Positions 26,234-34,455 of a stretch of 64,000 nt of DNA are shown here, piece by piece (positions within the stretch are counted from its first letter, which is position 1; the number at the start of each line of letters is the position of its first letter). Below the pieces are notes generated by a model that saw only the letters and a program-made list of their open reading frames with translations, had not been told where the DNA came from and did not search any database. Origin of the DNA: Streptomyces fulvoviolaceus (GTDB taxonomy: Bacteria > Actinomycetota > Actinomycetes > Streptomycetales > Streptomycetaceae); contig NZ_JOEY01000017.1 of NCBI RefSeq assembly GCF_000718165.1, positions 111,847 through 175,846 on the forward strand, read 5' to 3'. Position numbers and translations under genes: made by a program.

Positions 26234-28513
26234 TTGCCCAGGTTCAGTGTCATCGTCCCCGCGTACAAGGTTCAGGCGTACCTGCAGGAGTGCCTGGAAT
26301 CGGTGCTCTCCCAGTCGTATCCCGATCTGGAACTGATCGCCGTCGACGACCGCTCGCCGGACGCGTGCGGCGCGCTCCTCGACGAGTGCGCGGCCCGCGA
26401 TCCGCGCGTACGGCCGCTGCACCTGCCGCAGAACCAGGGCCCGGGTCCGGCCCGCAACGCGGGCCTCGCCCGGGCGACCGGCGACTACCTGCTCTTCCTG
26501 GACGGCGACGACACCCTCGCTCCGGACGCGCTGCGCGCGATCGCCGACCGGCTGAAGGAGGCGGGCGAACCGGACGTCCTGGTCCACGACTTCGCGCGCG
26601 CGGACTGGACGGGCAGGTCCGTCCGCGACCGGGCCGGCCTCCAGCTCACCGAGCAGGGCCCGGCCCCCTTCCGCCTGGAGGACCGGCCGGGGCTCCTGCA
26701 CCTCCCGACGGTGGCCTGGAACAAGACGTACCGCCGCGAGTTCGTCGAGCGCGAGGGCTTCGCCTTCCCCTCCGGCGACTTCGAGGACACCCCGTGGACG
26801 TACCCGGTCCTGCTGGCCGCGGAGTCGCTCGCGACCCTCGACCGGGTCTGCGTCCACCAGCGGCAGCGCCGCGGGGTCCCCGGCATGGCCGGCCCGCGGC
26901 ACTTCGACGTCTTCGAGCAGTACGACCGCCTCTTCGCGTACGTCGAGCAGCACCCCGAACTCGCCTCCTGGCGCCCGGCGTTGTTCCGCCGCATGGTCGA
27001 CCACCTGGCCACCGTGTGCACGGGCGGCGTGGCGCGCGGCATCCGTGCCGAGTTCCTGCGCAAGGCCCGCGCCCACTACCGGCGTTACCGTGCCCCCGGC
27101 TCCCCCGTCCCACTGCGCTCCCGTCTGCGCCACGTGCTGGTGCGGTTCGGCCTGCACCGCACGTTCCGCGCGCTGCAGCTGGCGTCGGCCCTGCGCCGCC
27201 GTACCGGCAAGGCAACCAGGCGTCTGCTGAAGGCAGTTCGGACGGCGACCCTCCGTCTGCACTACCGCGTCCAGCGCCGCCTCCCCCTGCGCGCCGACCG
27301 GGCCGTCTTCGCCGCTTACGGCGGCCGCGGCCACGGTTGCAACCCGGGCGCGCTGGAGCAGGCCTTCCGCACCCACGCCCCGTACATCCGCACGGCGTGG
27401 GTCGCCCGCCCCGAGCACCACCACACGATCCCGACCGCCGCGCGCCGGGTGCGTCCCGGCACGGCCGCGTACTGGACGGCGCTGGCCCGCTCCAAGTACC
27501 TCGTGGACAACACCGAGTTCGACCGCCGGCTGGTCAAGCGCCCCGGTCAGATCCTCGTGCAGACCCAGCACGGCACTCCGCTCAAGCACATGGGCCTCGA
27601 CCTCCAGGAGCGTCCGGCGGCGGCCCGTGACACGGACTTCGCCGCGCTGCTGGCCGGTGTCGACCAGTGGGACTACCTCCTGTCGGCCAACCGCCACACG
27701 ACGCTGACCTGGGAGCGGGTCTACCCGGGCGGCTACACCACGCTCGAGTACGGCAGCCCGCGCAACGACGTCTTCCAGCAGGCGACTTCGGCGGACGTGG
27801 CCCGTCTGCGCGAGTCCCTGGGCATCCCCGAGGGCACGGTCGCGATCCTGTACGCACCCACCCACCGCGACTACCGCCGTACCCAGCGCGCCGCCCTCGA
27901 CCTGGAGCGCGTCCTGCGCCGCCTGGGTCCGCGGTTCATGGTCCTGGCCCGCGGCCACCGCCTCCACGAGGCCCCGCTGGCGAAGGGCACCCGGATCGTC
28001 GACGTCAGCGACCACCCGAGCATCGAGTCGCTCTGCCTCGCCTCGGACGCCCTGGTCACCGACTACTCGTCGATCATGTTCGACTACGCCAACCTGGACC
28101 GACCGGTCGTGATCCACGCCGCCGACGACGACTGGGCGGCGTACGAGGCGGCCCGCGGCACCTACTTCGACCTGCGCTCCTTCGCGCCGGGCGCGGTCGC
28201 GCGCAGCGAGGACGAGCTGATCGACATCTTCGCCACCGGCCACTGGCGGGGCTCGCGCTCCACCCAGCTGCGCTCCGCGTTCCGCGAGCGCTTCTGCCCG
28301 TACGACGACGGACGCGCCGCCGAACGCGTCGTACGCCGTGTCGTGCTGGGCGAGGACGAGCCGGCGCTTCCGTCGGTCGTGCCGCTCGACGCGCGCCATC
28401 CCGTGCCGTCCGCGGCCGCGACGCTCGCGCACTCTCCGCTGGCGACGGTGCCACAGCCGGCGGGGCCCGTGTCCCCGGCCCTGACCGACCGCACCCTCAC
28501 CGACCGGATCTGA
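26234..28513 (+). CDS. Glycosyltransferase family 2 / CDP-glycerol glycerophosphotransferase fusion
   Basis: 759 residues, two enzymes in one chain. Residues 1 to ~220 are a GT-A family 2 transferase (FSVIVPAYKVQAYLQECLESVLSQSYPDLELIAVDD, then DYLLFLDGDD). The C-terminal half from about residue 355 is a TagB/TagF-type glycerophosphotransferase (QTQHGTPLKHMGLDLQ, YGSPRNDVF, YAPTHRDY, LVTDYSSIMFDYA). It should build a glycerol-phosphate-containing wall polymer (teichoic-acid-like) on the inner membrane face. The start is a TTG at 26234: no ATG or GTG lies in frame near the conserved PRFSVIVPAYK, and a GGA lies ~9 bases upstream. galE and a polymer exporter lie 2-8 kb downstream. Confidence 0.88.
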   Translation: MPRFSVIVPAYKVQAYLQECLESVLSQSYPDLELIAVDDRSPDACGALLDECAARDPRVRPLHLPQNQGPGPARNAGLARATGDYLLFLDGDDTLAPDALRAIADRLKEAGEPDVLVHDFARADWTGRSVRDRAGLQLTEQGPAPFRLEDRPGLLHLPTVAWNKTYRREFVEREGFAFPSGDFEDTPWTYPVLLAAESLATLDRVCVHQRQRRGVPGMAGPRHFDVFEQYDRLFAYVEQHPELASWRPALFRRMVDHLATVCTGGVARGIRAEFLRKARAHYRRYRAPGSPVPLRSRLRHVLVRFGLHRTFRALQLASALRRRTGKATRRLLKAVRTATLRLHYRVQRRLPLRADRAVFAAYGGRGHGCNPGALEQAFRTHAPYIRTAWVARPEHHHTIPTAARRVRPGTAAYWTALARSKYLVDNTEFDRRLVKRPGQILVQTQHGTPLKHMGLDLQERPAAARDTDFAALLAGVDQWDYLLSANRHTTLTWERVYPGGYTTLEYGSPRNDVFQQATSADVARLRESLGIPEGTVAILYAPTHRDYRRTQRAALDLERVLRRLGPRFMVLARGHRLHEAPLAKGTRIVDVSDHPSIESLCLASDALVTDYSSIMFDYANLDRPVVIHAADDDWAAYEAARGTYFDLRSFAPGAVARSEDELIDIFATGHWRGSRSTQLRSAFRERFCPYDDGRAAERVVRRVVLGEDEPALPSVVPLDARHPVPSAAATLAHSPLATVPQPAGPVSPALTDRTLTDRI

Positions 28514-28567
28514 ACGCCGTTCTCGCTCCCGGGAGTTCGCATGCCGTCCAGTCCCTCACGACCGACG

Positions 28568-28624
28568 CCGACCCGCCCGTCCACCTGGCGCCCGGCGGGG
28601 CGGCCCGGTGGACGGGCGGGTCGG
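28568..28624. terminator. Long bidirectional terminator
   Basis: Perfect 18-bp inverted repeat (28568-28585 / 28607-28624) with a 21-base loop, between convergent genes (transferase fusion and ohr). Confidence 0.85.
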
Positions 28625-28643
28625 TAGCCGTCGGCTTCCGGTT

Positions 28644-29057
28644 CTACTCGATGACGAGGTCGACCTCGATGTTGCCGCGGGTGGCGTTGGAGTAGGGGCA
28701 GACCTGGTGGGCGGTCTCGACGAGCTTGCGGCCCGTCGCCTCGTCCAGGGTGTCGGGCAGTTCGACGCGCAGCGTCACCTTGAGGCCGAAGCCCTCGCCC
28801 TGCTGGCCTATGCCGACCTCGGCGGTCACGGAGGCTTCGCTGACGTCGGCCTTGGCCTGACGGCCGACGAGGCCGAGGGCGCTGCCGAAACAGGCGGCGT
28901 AGCCGGCGGCGAACAGCTGCTCCGGGTTGGTGCCCGCGCCGTTGCCGCCCAGCTCCACCGGCATGGCCAGCGCGAGGTCGATCTTGCCGTCGTTGGTGAC
29001 GGCACGGCCCTCGCGGCCGTGGGTGGCGGTGGCGACAGCGGTGTAGATCGCGTCCAT
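28644..29057 (-). CDS. ohr: Organic hydroperoxide reductase (Ohr/OsmC family)
   Basis: 137 residues. A thiol peroxidase that detoxifies organic and lipid hydroperoxides. The two reactive cysteines sit in the Ohr signatures AGYAACFGSAL and VCPYSNATRGN. The start at 29057 has GAGGG 9 bases upstream, better spaced than the ATG at 29066. It is divergent from its likely repressor gene, with the operator region between them. Confidence 0.94.
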   Translation of the reverse strand: MDAIYTAVATATHGREGRAVTNDGKIDLALAMPVELGGNGAGTNPEQLFAAGYAACFGSALGLVGRQAKADVSEASVTAEVGIGQQGEGFGLKVTLRVELPDTLDEATGRKLVETAHQVCPYSNATRGNIEVDLVIE

Positions 29058-29130
29058 GGAATCCATCCCTCGCATCAAAGTCAGGGTCCGGCGGCTCTGT
29101 CCCGGCCGCCTTACGACCACAAGTAGAGCA

Positions 29131-29160
29131 CACAATTAAATTGCGCACAACTAAATGGCG
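29131..29160. promoter_or_regulatory. Candidate OhrR operator, tandem 15-bp boxes
   Basis: Two adjacent 15-bp boxes, CACAATTAAATTGCG (29131-29145) and CACAACTAAATGGCG (29146-29160), three mismatches apart. The first holds the palindrome CAATT-A-AATTG. The block is strikingly AT-rich for this genome and lies between the divergent ohr and ohrR starts, as known for OhrR sites. Confidence 0.7.
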
Positions 29161-29181
29161 GACAAGAGGTACCATGGAGAC

Positions 29182-29679
29182 ATGACCACGCCAGCACCCA
29201 CCGACCAGGCCCCCGCCTCCCAGGGGGACTGGCTCCGCCTCGACCAGCAGATCTGCTTCTCCCTGCACGCCGCGTCGCGCGCCTTCAACGGCGTCTACCG
29301 AGTGGTCCTCAAGGACCTGGGCATCACCTACCCGCAGTACCTGGTGATGCTGGCCCTGTGGGAGCACGGCGACCTGCCGGTCAAGAAACTGGGCGAACAC
29401 CTGCGCCTGGACTCCGGCACCCTGTCCCCGCTGCTCAAGCGGCTGGAGGCGGCCGGTCTGGTCCGACGTGAGCGCAGCGCCCGCGACGAGCGCTCCGTGG
29501 AGGTGCGCCTCACCGAGCAGGGCGTCGCGCTGCGCGAGCGCGCGGTTCAGGTACCGCGCCGCATCACCGCCTCGACCGGCTTCGACATCGAGGAGATCCG
29601 CGAGCTGCGCACCCGCCTCGACCAGCTCACCTCGATGCTGGACGCGGCGGCGCTGACGGAGACGCCGGGCTGCGAGTAG
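29182..29679 (+). CDS. ohrR: MarR-family regulator OhrR
   Basis: 165 residues, winged-helix repressor. The reactive cysteine of OhrR is present near the N-terminus (LDQQICFSLHAASRAF), followed by the DNA-binding wing (GTLSPLLKRLEAAGLVRRERSARDERSVEVRLTEQG). When the cysteine is oxidised by organic peroxide the repressor leaves DNA and ohr is expressed. GGAGA lies just before the ATG at 29182; an in-frame start at 29155 overlaps the operator and is unlikely. Confidence 0.93.
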   Translation: MTTPAPTDQAPASQGDWLRLDQQICFSLHAASRAFNGVYRVVLKDLGITYPQYLVMLALWEHGDLPVKKLGEHLRLDSGTLSPLLKRLEAAGLVRRERSARDERSVEVRLTEQGVALRERAVQVPRRITASTGFDIEEIRELRTRLDQLTSMLDAAALTETPGCE

Positions 29680-29689
29680 GCGGGCGGCG

Positions 29690-30230
29690 GATGGAGAGCC
29701 GTAGGGCCACGCCGTCGCGTACGGCCTGCCGCCGGGGCCCTTCGGGGACGAACTCCGCGCCCACGACGGCGAGTTCGACGCGCTCGGCCGGTTCAGGGGG
29801 ATACCAGCGGGGGCGCAACGCACACGTCCCGGCAACGACCCACACCCGGTCGACCGCGGCCGGCCTCCGCCGACCCGCCCCCCGGTACAGCGTCCCGGAC
29901 CGCGCACCGGACTCCCCGGGCGCGACATCCCGGCGGCACGACCCTCGCCCTCGCGACCCACACGGGCCGGCACGGCGAGGTGCGGTACCAGTACGGCGCG
30001 ATGGAGTACACCGGCCCGTATCCGTGGCGTCCCACGAGATCCGCCGCCGGGCCCGGTCCCGCGCGTTCTCGGGTCGGCCGCCTCCCCGGGCGCCCCGAGC
30101 GGGAACTCGGCCCGCCCCGAAGGCGTTGACGCTGTGTGGCACCAGTGATGCGGGGAGTGACAAGGGGGGTACGAGCGACACCTTCGCCTGCTTCACTGAT
30201 ACCCGACCACTGACATCGGACCACGCACCA
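29690..30230 (+). pseudogene. Possible decayed gene in the ohrR-galE gap
   Basis: A 583-base gap without an intact gene. Two stretches look coding on the plus strand but in different frames: about 29721-29800 (AYGLPPGPFGDELRAHDGEF...) and about 29938-30030 (TLALATHTGRHGEVRYQYGA...), the second with almost every third base G or C. They may be pieces of one frameshifted gene. The minus strand is also partly open here (VWVVAGTCALRPRWYPPEP), so the strand is not certain. I do not recognise the family. Confidence 0.35.
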
Positions 30231-30262
30231 TCACGGGCCAACTGATGAGGGGACGGCCGCAC

Positions 30263-31243
30263 ATGACCTGGCTGATCACCGGCGGCGCCGGCTACATCGG
30301 GGCGCACGTCGTACGCGCGATGACCGAGGCCGGCGAACAGACGGTGGTGTACGACGACCTGTCGACGGGGATCGCCGAGCGCGTGCCGTCCGACGTGCCG
30401 CTGGTGGTGGGCTCCACGCTGGACGGCGAGCGCCTCGCCCGCACCCTCGCGGACCACGAGGTCACCGGCGTCGTCCACCTCGCGGCGAAGAAGCAGGTCG
30501 GCGAGTCGGTGGACCTGCCCCTGCACTACTACCGGGAGAACGTGGAGGGGCTGCGCGTCCTCCTGGAGGCCGTGACGACGGCCGGGGTCCCGTCCTTCGT
30601 GTTCTCGTCCTCCGCCGCGGTGTACGGCATGCCGGACGTGTCCCTGGTCACGGAGGAGACCCCGTGCCTGCCCATGTCGCCGTACGGCGAGACGAAGCTG
30701 GCCGGCGAGTGGCTGGTGCGGGCCACCGGCCGGGCGACGGGCCTGTCCACGGCGTCCCTGCGCTACTTCAACGTGGCCGGCTCGGCACGCCCCGAACTCG
30801 CCGACGTGGGCGTCTTCAACCTCATCCCCATGGTCTTCGAGAAGCTGACGGACGACGCGCCCCCGCGCATCTTCGGTGACGACTACCCGACCCCCGACGG
30901 CACCTGCGTCCGCGACTACATCCACGTCGCCGACCTGGCCGAGGCCCACGTCGCCGCGGCCCGCACCCTCCAGGCCTCCCCCGGCCGCGACCTCACCGTC
31001 AACATCGGCCGCGGGGAAGGCGTTTCGGTCCGCGAGATGATCGACCGCATCAACGCCCTCACGGGCTACGACCGCCCCCCCACCGTCACCCCGCGCCGCC
31101 CCGGCGACCCGGCCCGCGTCGTCGCCTCCGCCGACCGCGCCGCCGCCGAACTCGACTGGAAGGCCAAGCACGACGTCCAGGACATGATCACGTCGGCGTG
31201 GGAGGGGTGGGTACGACTGCATCCGGGGGCGGCTCGGGGCTAG
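30263..31243 (+). CDS. galE: UDP-glucose 4-epimerase
   Basis: 326 residues. Interconverts UDP-glucose and UDP-galactose for polymer synthesis or galactose use. Rossmann NAD motif GGAGYIGAH, catalytic Ser/Tyr/Lys region (FSSSAAVYG, SPYGETK), RYFNVAGS and RDYIHVADLA are all GalE signatures. GAGGGGAC precedes the ATG at 30263 by 8 bases; an ATG at 30245 is less well placed. Nearby genes point to surface polymer synthesis. Confidence 0.92.
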   Translation: MTWLITGGAGYIGAHVVRAMTEAGEQTVVYDDLSTGIAERVPSDVPLVVGSTLDGERLARTLADHEVTGVVHLAAKKQVGESVDLPLHYYRENVEGLRVLLEAVTTAGVPSFVFSSSAAVYGMPDVSLVTEETPCLPMSPYGETKLAGEWLVRATGRATGLSTASLRYFNVAGSARPELADVGVFNLIPMVFEKLTDDAPPRIFGDDYPTPDGTCVRDYIHVADLAEAHVAAARTLQASPGRDLTVNIGRGEGVSVREMIDRINALTGYDRPPTVTPRRPGDPARVVASADRAAAELDWKAKHDVQDMITSAWEGWVRLHPGAARG

Positions 31244-31252
31244 CCTGCGCGG

Positions 31253-31410
31253 ATGACCGGCTCCCTCCGTGCCGAGCGCGCCCTCGGCGCCGTCGTCGGT
31301 TCAGCCGTCGGTGACGCTCTGGGCGCACCCTTCGAGTTCGGGCCCGAGGGCGCCGCGAACGCGTGCTGCGCACAGCGGAGTTGACGGACCTCGCCCTGCG
31401 GCTGGCTCCT
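31253..31410 (+). pseudogene. ADP-ribosylglycohydrolase remnant with an internal deletion
   Basis: Starts well (MTGSLRAERALGAVVGSAVGDALGAPFEFGPEG), the N-terminal signature of DraG/ARH-type ADP-ribosylglycohydrolases, but stops after 43 residues. In another frame the next bases read LRTAELTDLALRLA, resembling the C-terminal end of the same family. Nearly all of a ~300-residue gene is therefore missing, with the ends joined out of frame. It lies directly after galE and runs into the convergent YciI gene. Confidence 0.6.
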
Positions 31411-31684
31411 AGGCGAGCTCCGGGCCTCCCACGATCGGCGACCACTCGCGGATCGCGTGGACTTCGACTCCGGGAGTGCCGCGGTAGTACGGGTCCTCCT
31501 TGAGGAGCTCCTCCAACTCCGGCCGATCCACCGCGAACACCAACAGGGCGCCACGGTCGTCGACCCAGGGTCCCGCGGCGACGAGTTTCCCCTCGCCGTG
31601 GAGGCGGGCGAGACTCTCGCGGTGCGCGGGGCGGGCGGCGAGGCGCTCGGGGGCGGGAGTGAAGGCGAGTTCTACGACCAGCAC
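31409..31684 (-). CDS. YciI-family protein
   Basis: 91 residues, a single YCII domain (ferredoxin-like fold) with HRESLARLHGEGKLVAAGPW and DPYYRGTPGVEVHAIREW. The family includes dehalogenase-like and stress proteins, mostly uncharacterised. It is convergent with the gene remnant and divergent from the Crp-type regulator. Confidence 0.85.
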   Translation of the reverse strand: MLVVELAFTPAPERLAARPAHRESLARLHGEGKLVAAGPWVDDRGALLVFAVDRPELEELLKEDPYYRGTPGVEVHAIREWSPIVGGPELA

Positions 31685-31802
31685 GGGGATCCCTTCCGCT
31701 TCGTACGGCTACGGCTTCGACCGTGAGGCTAGGCTCAGCGCGCCACTCAGGGCTGTATCAGCCGATACAGCCAGGGGCGCCGGGAAGGAGAGGAAGGTCA
31801 CC

Positions 31803-32486
31803 GTGCACGGGTACGACTGGCAACGGCTGCGAGACGTCCCCCTGTTGGCCCCACTGCCGGACCCGGACCTGCGCCGCCTGTGGGACGCCTCCGTCCCGCG
31901 CCACTACGACACCGGCGAGACCCTGCGGAGCCAGGGCACCCCCGCCGACCACCTGCTCGTCCTGCTGGACGGCAGCGCGGCGGCGTCCGTCACGACCGTC
32001 GGCGGGCGCGTCGTACGGTTCGGCACCTGGACCGGGCCGTGCGCGCTCGACAAGGTCGCGCTGCTCGACGGGGCCGGTCACACCGCGACGTTCACCGCGC
32101 TCGCGCCGTGCGCCGTACGGGCCGTGCCGCGGGCCCGTTTCACCGCCCTGCTGGACGACTCCGCCGCGGTACGCGCCCATGTGTTCCGCCTCCTGGCGAC
32201 CCAGGCCCGCACCCAGCAGGACCGGCTCACCGACACGGCCACGCTTCCTTGCGAGGCCCGGCTCGCGGCCTGGCTCCTGGACGCGCTGGCCGCCGACGGG
32301 CGAGTAGAACTCAGCGGCGGCCAGCGCGAGCTCGCCGACCTCCTGGGCGTCACCCGCGTCACGGTCAACCGCGCCCTGTCCCGGCTCCGGCACGACGGCC
32401 TGATCGGCCCCACGGAGAACGGCCGGATCACGGTGCACGCCCCGGAGCTCCTAGCACTGCGCGCCGCACCGGAAGGCGGCCGATGA
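31803..32486 (+). CDS. Crp/Fnr-family transcriptional regulator
   Basis: 227 residues. An N-terminal cyclic-nucleotide-binding-like barrel (YDTGETLRSQGTPADHLLVLLDG) is joined to a C-terminal Crp helix-turn-helix (SGGQRELADLLGVTRVTVNRALSRLRHDGLI). The GTG at 31803 is preceded by GGAGAGGAAGG; longer in-frame extensions overlap the YciI gene. The ligand is unknown. No Fnr cysteine cluster is visible at the N-terminus, so an iron-sulfur sensor is unlikely. Confidence 0.85.
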   Translation: MHGYDWQRLRDVPLLAPLPDPDLRRLWDASVPRHYDTGETLRSQGTPADHLLVLLDGSAAASVTTVGGRVVRFGTWTGPCALDKVALLDGAGHTATFTALAPCAVRAVPRARFTALLDDSAAVRAHVFRLLATQARTQQDRLTDTATLPCEARLAAWLLDALAADGRVELSGGQRELADLLGVTRVTVNRALSRLRHDGLIGPTENGRITVHAPELLALRAAPEGGR

Positions 32487-32540
32487 GCTGGTCACCCACC
32501 GCCAAGCAGGCCGGACGAATTCCCCTACGGTTCGGCAGCA

Positions 32541-32645
32541 CCCCAAAGGGGCGCGGGGAACTGCGCGACCAGCCACGACGGCGCCGCAGACAACCAACAA
32601 CCCATCACGGCACCCACCATCGTCGCGGCACCCAGCGGAGCGCCC
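32541..32645 (+). repeat. Dispersed repeat, family B copy 1
   Basis: Contains GCGACCAGCCACGACGGCGC...GCAGAC (32565-32591) and GCGGCACCCAGCGGAGCGC near its end, preceded by the CCCCAAAGGGGCGCGGGG hairpin. A related copy lies at 47640-47757. This motif is widespread in Streptomyces intergenic DNA as far as I know. Confidence 0.7.
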
Positions 32646-32649
32646 ACGC

Positions 32650-33276
32650 TCACAACGCCTTGAGCGCCGCCGTCGTGGCCCGGGCCAGCGCCGCGAGATA
32701 CCCCTTCGGCAGCTTCGGGGCGCGGATCACCACCGAGCGCCAGTAGAGGGGCCCGGAGATCAGATCGAGGGCCAGTTCGTCGTCGAGGCCCACGCGGACC
32801 TCACCGCGCTGCTCCGCCGCCACGATGATCTTGCTCGCGACGCCCTCCTGCCCGTCCCGCAGGGCCTTCTGGACGGCCTCGGCGATCTCGGGGTTGCGGG
32901 CCGCCTCGGCCTGGAGGTCCGGGAGGATCTGCGAGGCCACGGGGTGGCGCAGCGCCCGGGACGTCACCTCGTACAGCAACCGCAGGTCGCCCTCCAGCGA
33001 GCCGGTGTCCGGCGCGGGCAGGCCCTGCACGGCGAGTGCCGACACCACGTCGAGGACCAGGTGCAGCTTGGAGCGCCAGCGGCGGTACACCGCGGTCTTG
33101 CCGACGCCCGCGCGGCGCGCGATCCCCTCGATGGACATCCGCGCGTAGCCGACGGCCGCGAGCTCCTCGAAGACGGCCGCCCGAATGGCTTCCGTCACAT
33201 CCTCCCGGAGTACGGCGGCTCCCGCCGGGGCTCGGCGGCGCGGACGCGTCTGCGGCTCGTCGGCGTTCGTCGTCAT
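32650..33276 (-). CDS. TetR-family regulator
   Basis: 208 residues. An N-terminal TetR helix-turn-helix (IEGIARRAGVGKTAVYRRWRSKLHLV) is followed by a helical ligand domain of the TetR_C type. I chose the ATG at 33276 (MTTNADEPQTRPRRR); one at 33288 is possible. It is divergent from a polysaccharide exporter. The gap holds four copies of a 25-bp imperfect palindrome, the nearest 20 bases from this start, so autorepression and control of the exporter are likely. The inducer is unknown. Confidence 0.9.
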   Translation of the reverse strand: MTTNADEPQTRPRRRAPAGAAVLREDVTEAIRAAVFEELAAVGYARMSIEGIARRAGVGKTAVYRRWRSKLHLVLDVVSALAVQGLPAPDTGSLEGDLRLLYEVTSRALRHPVASQILPDLQAEAARNPEIAEAVQKALRDGQEGVASKIIVAAEQRGEVRVGLDDELALDLISGPLYWRSVVIRAPKLPKGYLAALARATTAALKAL

Positions 33277-33296
33277 GCGGACCAGCATAGGGCGTT

Positions 33297-33436
33297 GCGA
33301 CGAAACGGTCCCGTCCCGACGCGAATCGTTACGACGATACGGTCCCGTCCCAACGCAATCGGCACGACGAAACGGTTGCGTTCCGACGTCCACTCGGCCT
33401 ACGCTCACGTTGCGACGATACGGTCCCGTCCCGACG
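33297..33436. promoter_or_regulatory. Array of four 25-bp TetR-type operators
   Basis: Copies at 33297-33321, 33331-33355, 33364-33388 and 33412-33436. The shared palindrome is CGAWACGG-N2-SCGTYCCG, extended by CG/CG outside. Copies 1, 2 and 4 differ by one to three bases and copy 3 is the most diverged (GGTTGCGTT core). Start-to-start spacing is 34, 33 and 48 bases. The array fills the gap between the TetR gene and the exporter operon. Confidence 0.8.
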
Positions 33437-33537
33437 TAAGAGAACGTGAAGAGAAGCGTAAGCAAACGCCGGGATACGGACCGACGGCCGACGGGCCGGA
33501 CGCACGCACCCCCACCCCCCGAGTGAAAGCAGCGGAT

Positions 33538-34455
33538 GTGAGCCAGGTTCTCGACACACCGCCCCCGACATCGGCCCCGGCCGAGGACGACCTCGCGGCC
33601 CTCGCCGCCCACCACGGTCTCTCGGTCAGCGGCGCCCGCCCCTCCCTGCCCGAGTACATCCGCCAGCTGTGGGCCCGGCGCCACTTCATCGCGGCCTTCT
33701 CGACCGCCAAGCTCACCTCGCAGTACAGCCAGGCGAAGCTGGGCCAGGTCTGGCAGGTGATGAACCCACTGCTGAACGCGGCGGTGTACTTCCTCATCTT
33801 CGGTGTACTCCTTGGCACCAAGAAGGGTGTGCCGGACTACGTCCCGTTCCTGGTCACGGGCGTGTTCATCTGGACGTTCACCCAGAGCTCGATCCTGGCG
33901 GGCACCCGCGCGATCTCCGGCAACCTCGGCCTCGTGAGGGCCCTGCACTTCCCGCGGGCCGCGCTGCCGATCTCCTTCTGCCTGCAGCAGCTCCAGCAGC
34001 TGCTGTTCTCGATGTGCGCGCTGGTCGTGATCCTGCTCTGCTTCGGCGTGCCGGTCTCGGCGTCCTGGGTCCTGGCGATCCCGGCGCTCGTGCTGCAGTT
34101 CACCTTCAACGCCGGCGTCTCGATGATCATGGCCCGGTTCGGTGCCAAGACCCCGGACATCGCCCAGCTGATGCCGTTCGTCCTGCGCACGTGGATGTAC
34201 GTCTCGGGTGTCATGTGGAGCATCGAGCACCTGGCCGCCAAGCACCACAACTGGCCGTCCTGGGTGGTCCCGGTCCTCCAGGCCAACCCGGCCGCCGTCT
34301 ACATCGACCTGATGCGCTACGCGCTGATCGACAGCTTCCACTCCAGCCAGCTGCCGCACCACGTGTGGCTGATCGCGACCGGCTGGGCGCTGCTCGCCGG
34401 CGTCGGCGGCTTCATTTACTTCTGGAAGGCTGAGGAGACGTACGGCCGTGGCTGA
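33538..34455 (+). CDS. ABC-2 polysaccharide/teichoic acid export permease (Wzm/TagG type)
   Basis: 305 residues. Six helices in the ABC-2 arrangement follow a ~60-residue cytoplasmic N-terminus. Family signatures include TSQYSQAKLGQVWQVMNPLLNAAVYFLIFGVLLG. It exports a lipid-linked surface polymer with the ATPase encoded next. Two GTG starts are possible, 33538 (MSQVLDTPPP) and 33523; neither has a strong ribosome site and I prefer 33538. It lies 101 bases after the last of four TetR-type operators, so expression is probably repressible. Confidence 0.88.
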   Translation: MSQVLDTPPPTSAPAEDDLAALAAHHGLSVSGARPSLPEYIRQLWARRHFIAAFSTAKLTSQYSQAKLGQVWQVMNPLLNAAVYFLIFGVLLGTKKGVPDYVPFLVTGVFIWTFTQSSILAGTRAISGNLGLVRALHFPRAALPISFCLQQLQQLLFSMCALVVILLCFGVPVSASWVLAIPALVLQFTFNAGVSMIMARFGAKTPDIAQLMPFVLRTWMYVSGVMWSIEHLAAKHHNWPSWVVPVLQANPAAVYIDLMRYALIDSFHSSQLPHHVWLIATGWALLAGVGGFIYFWKAEETYGRG

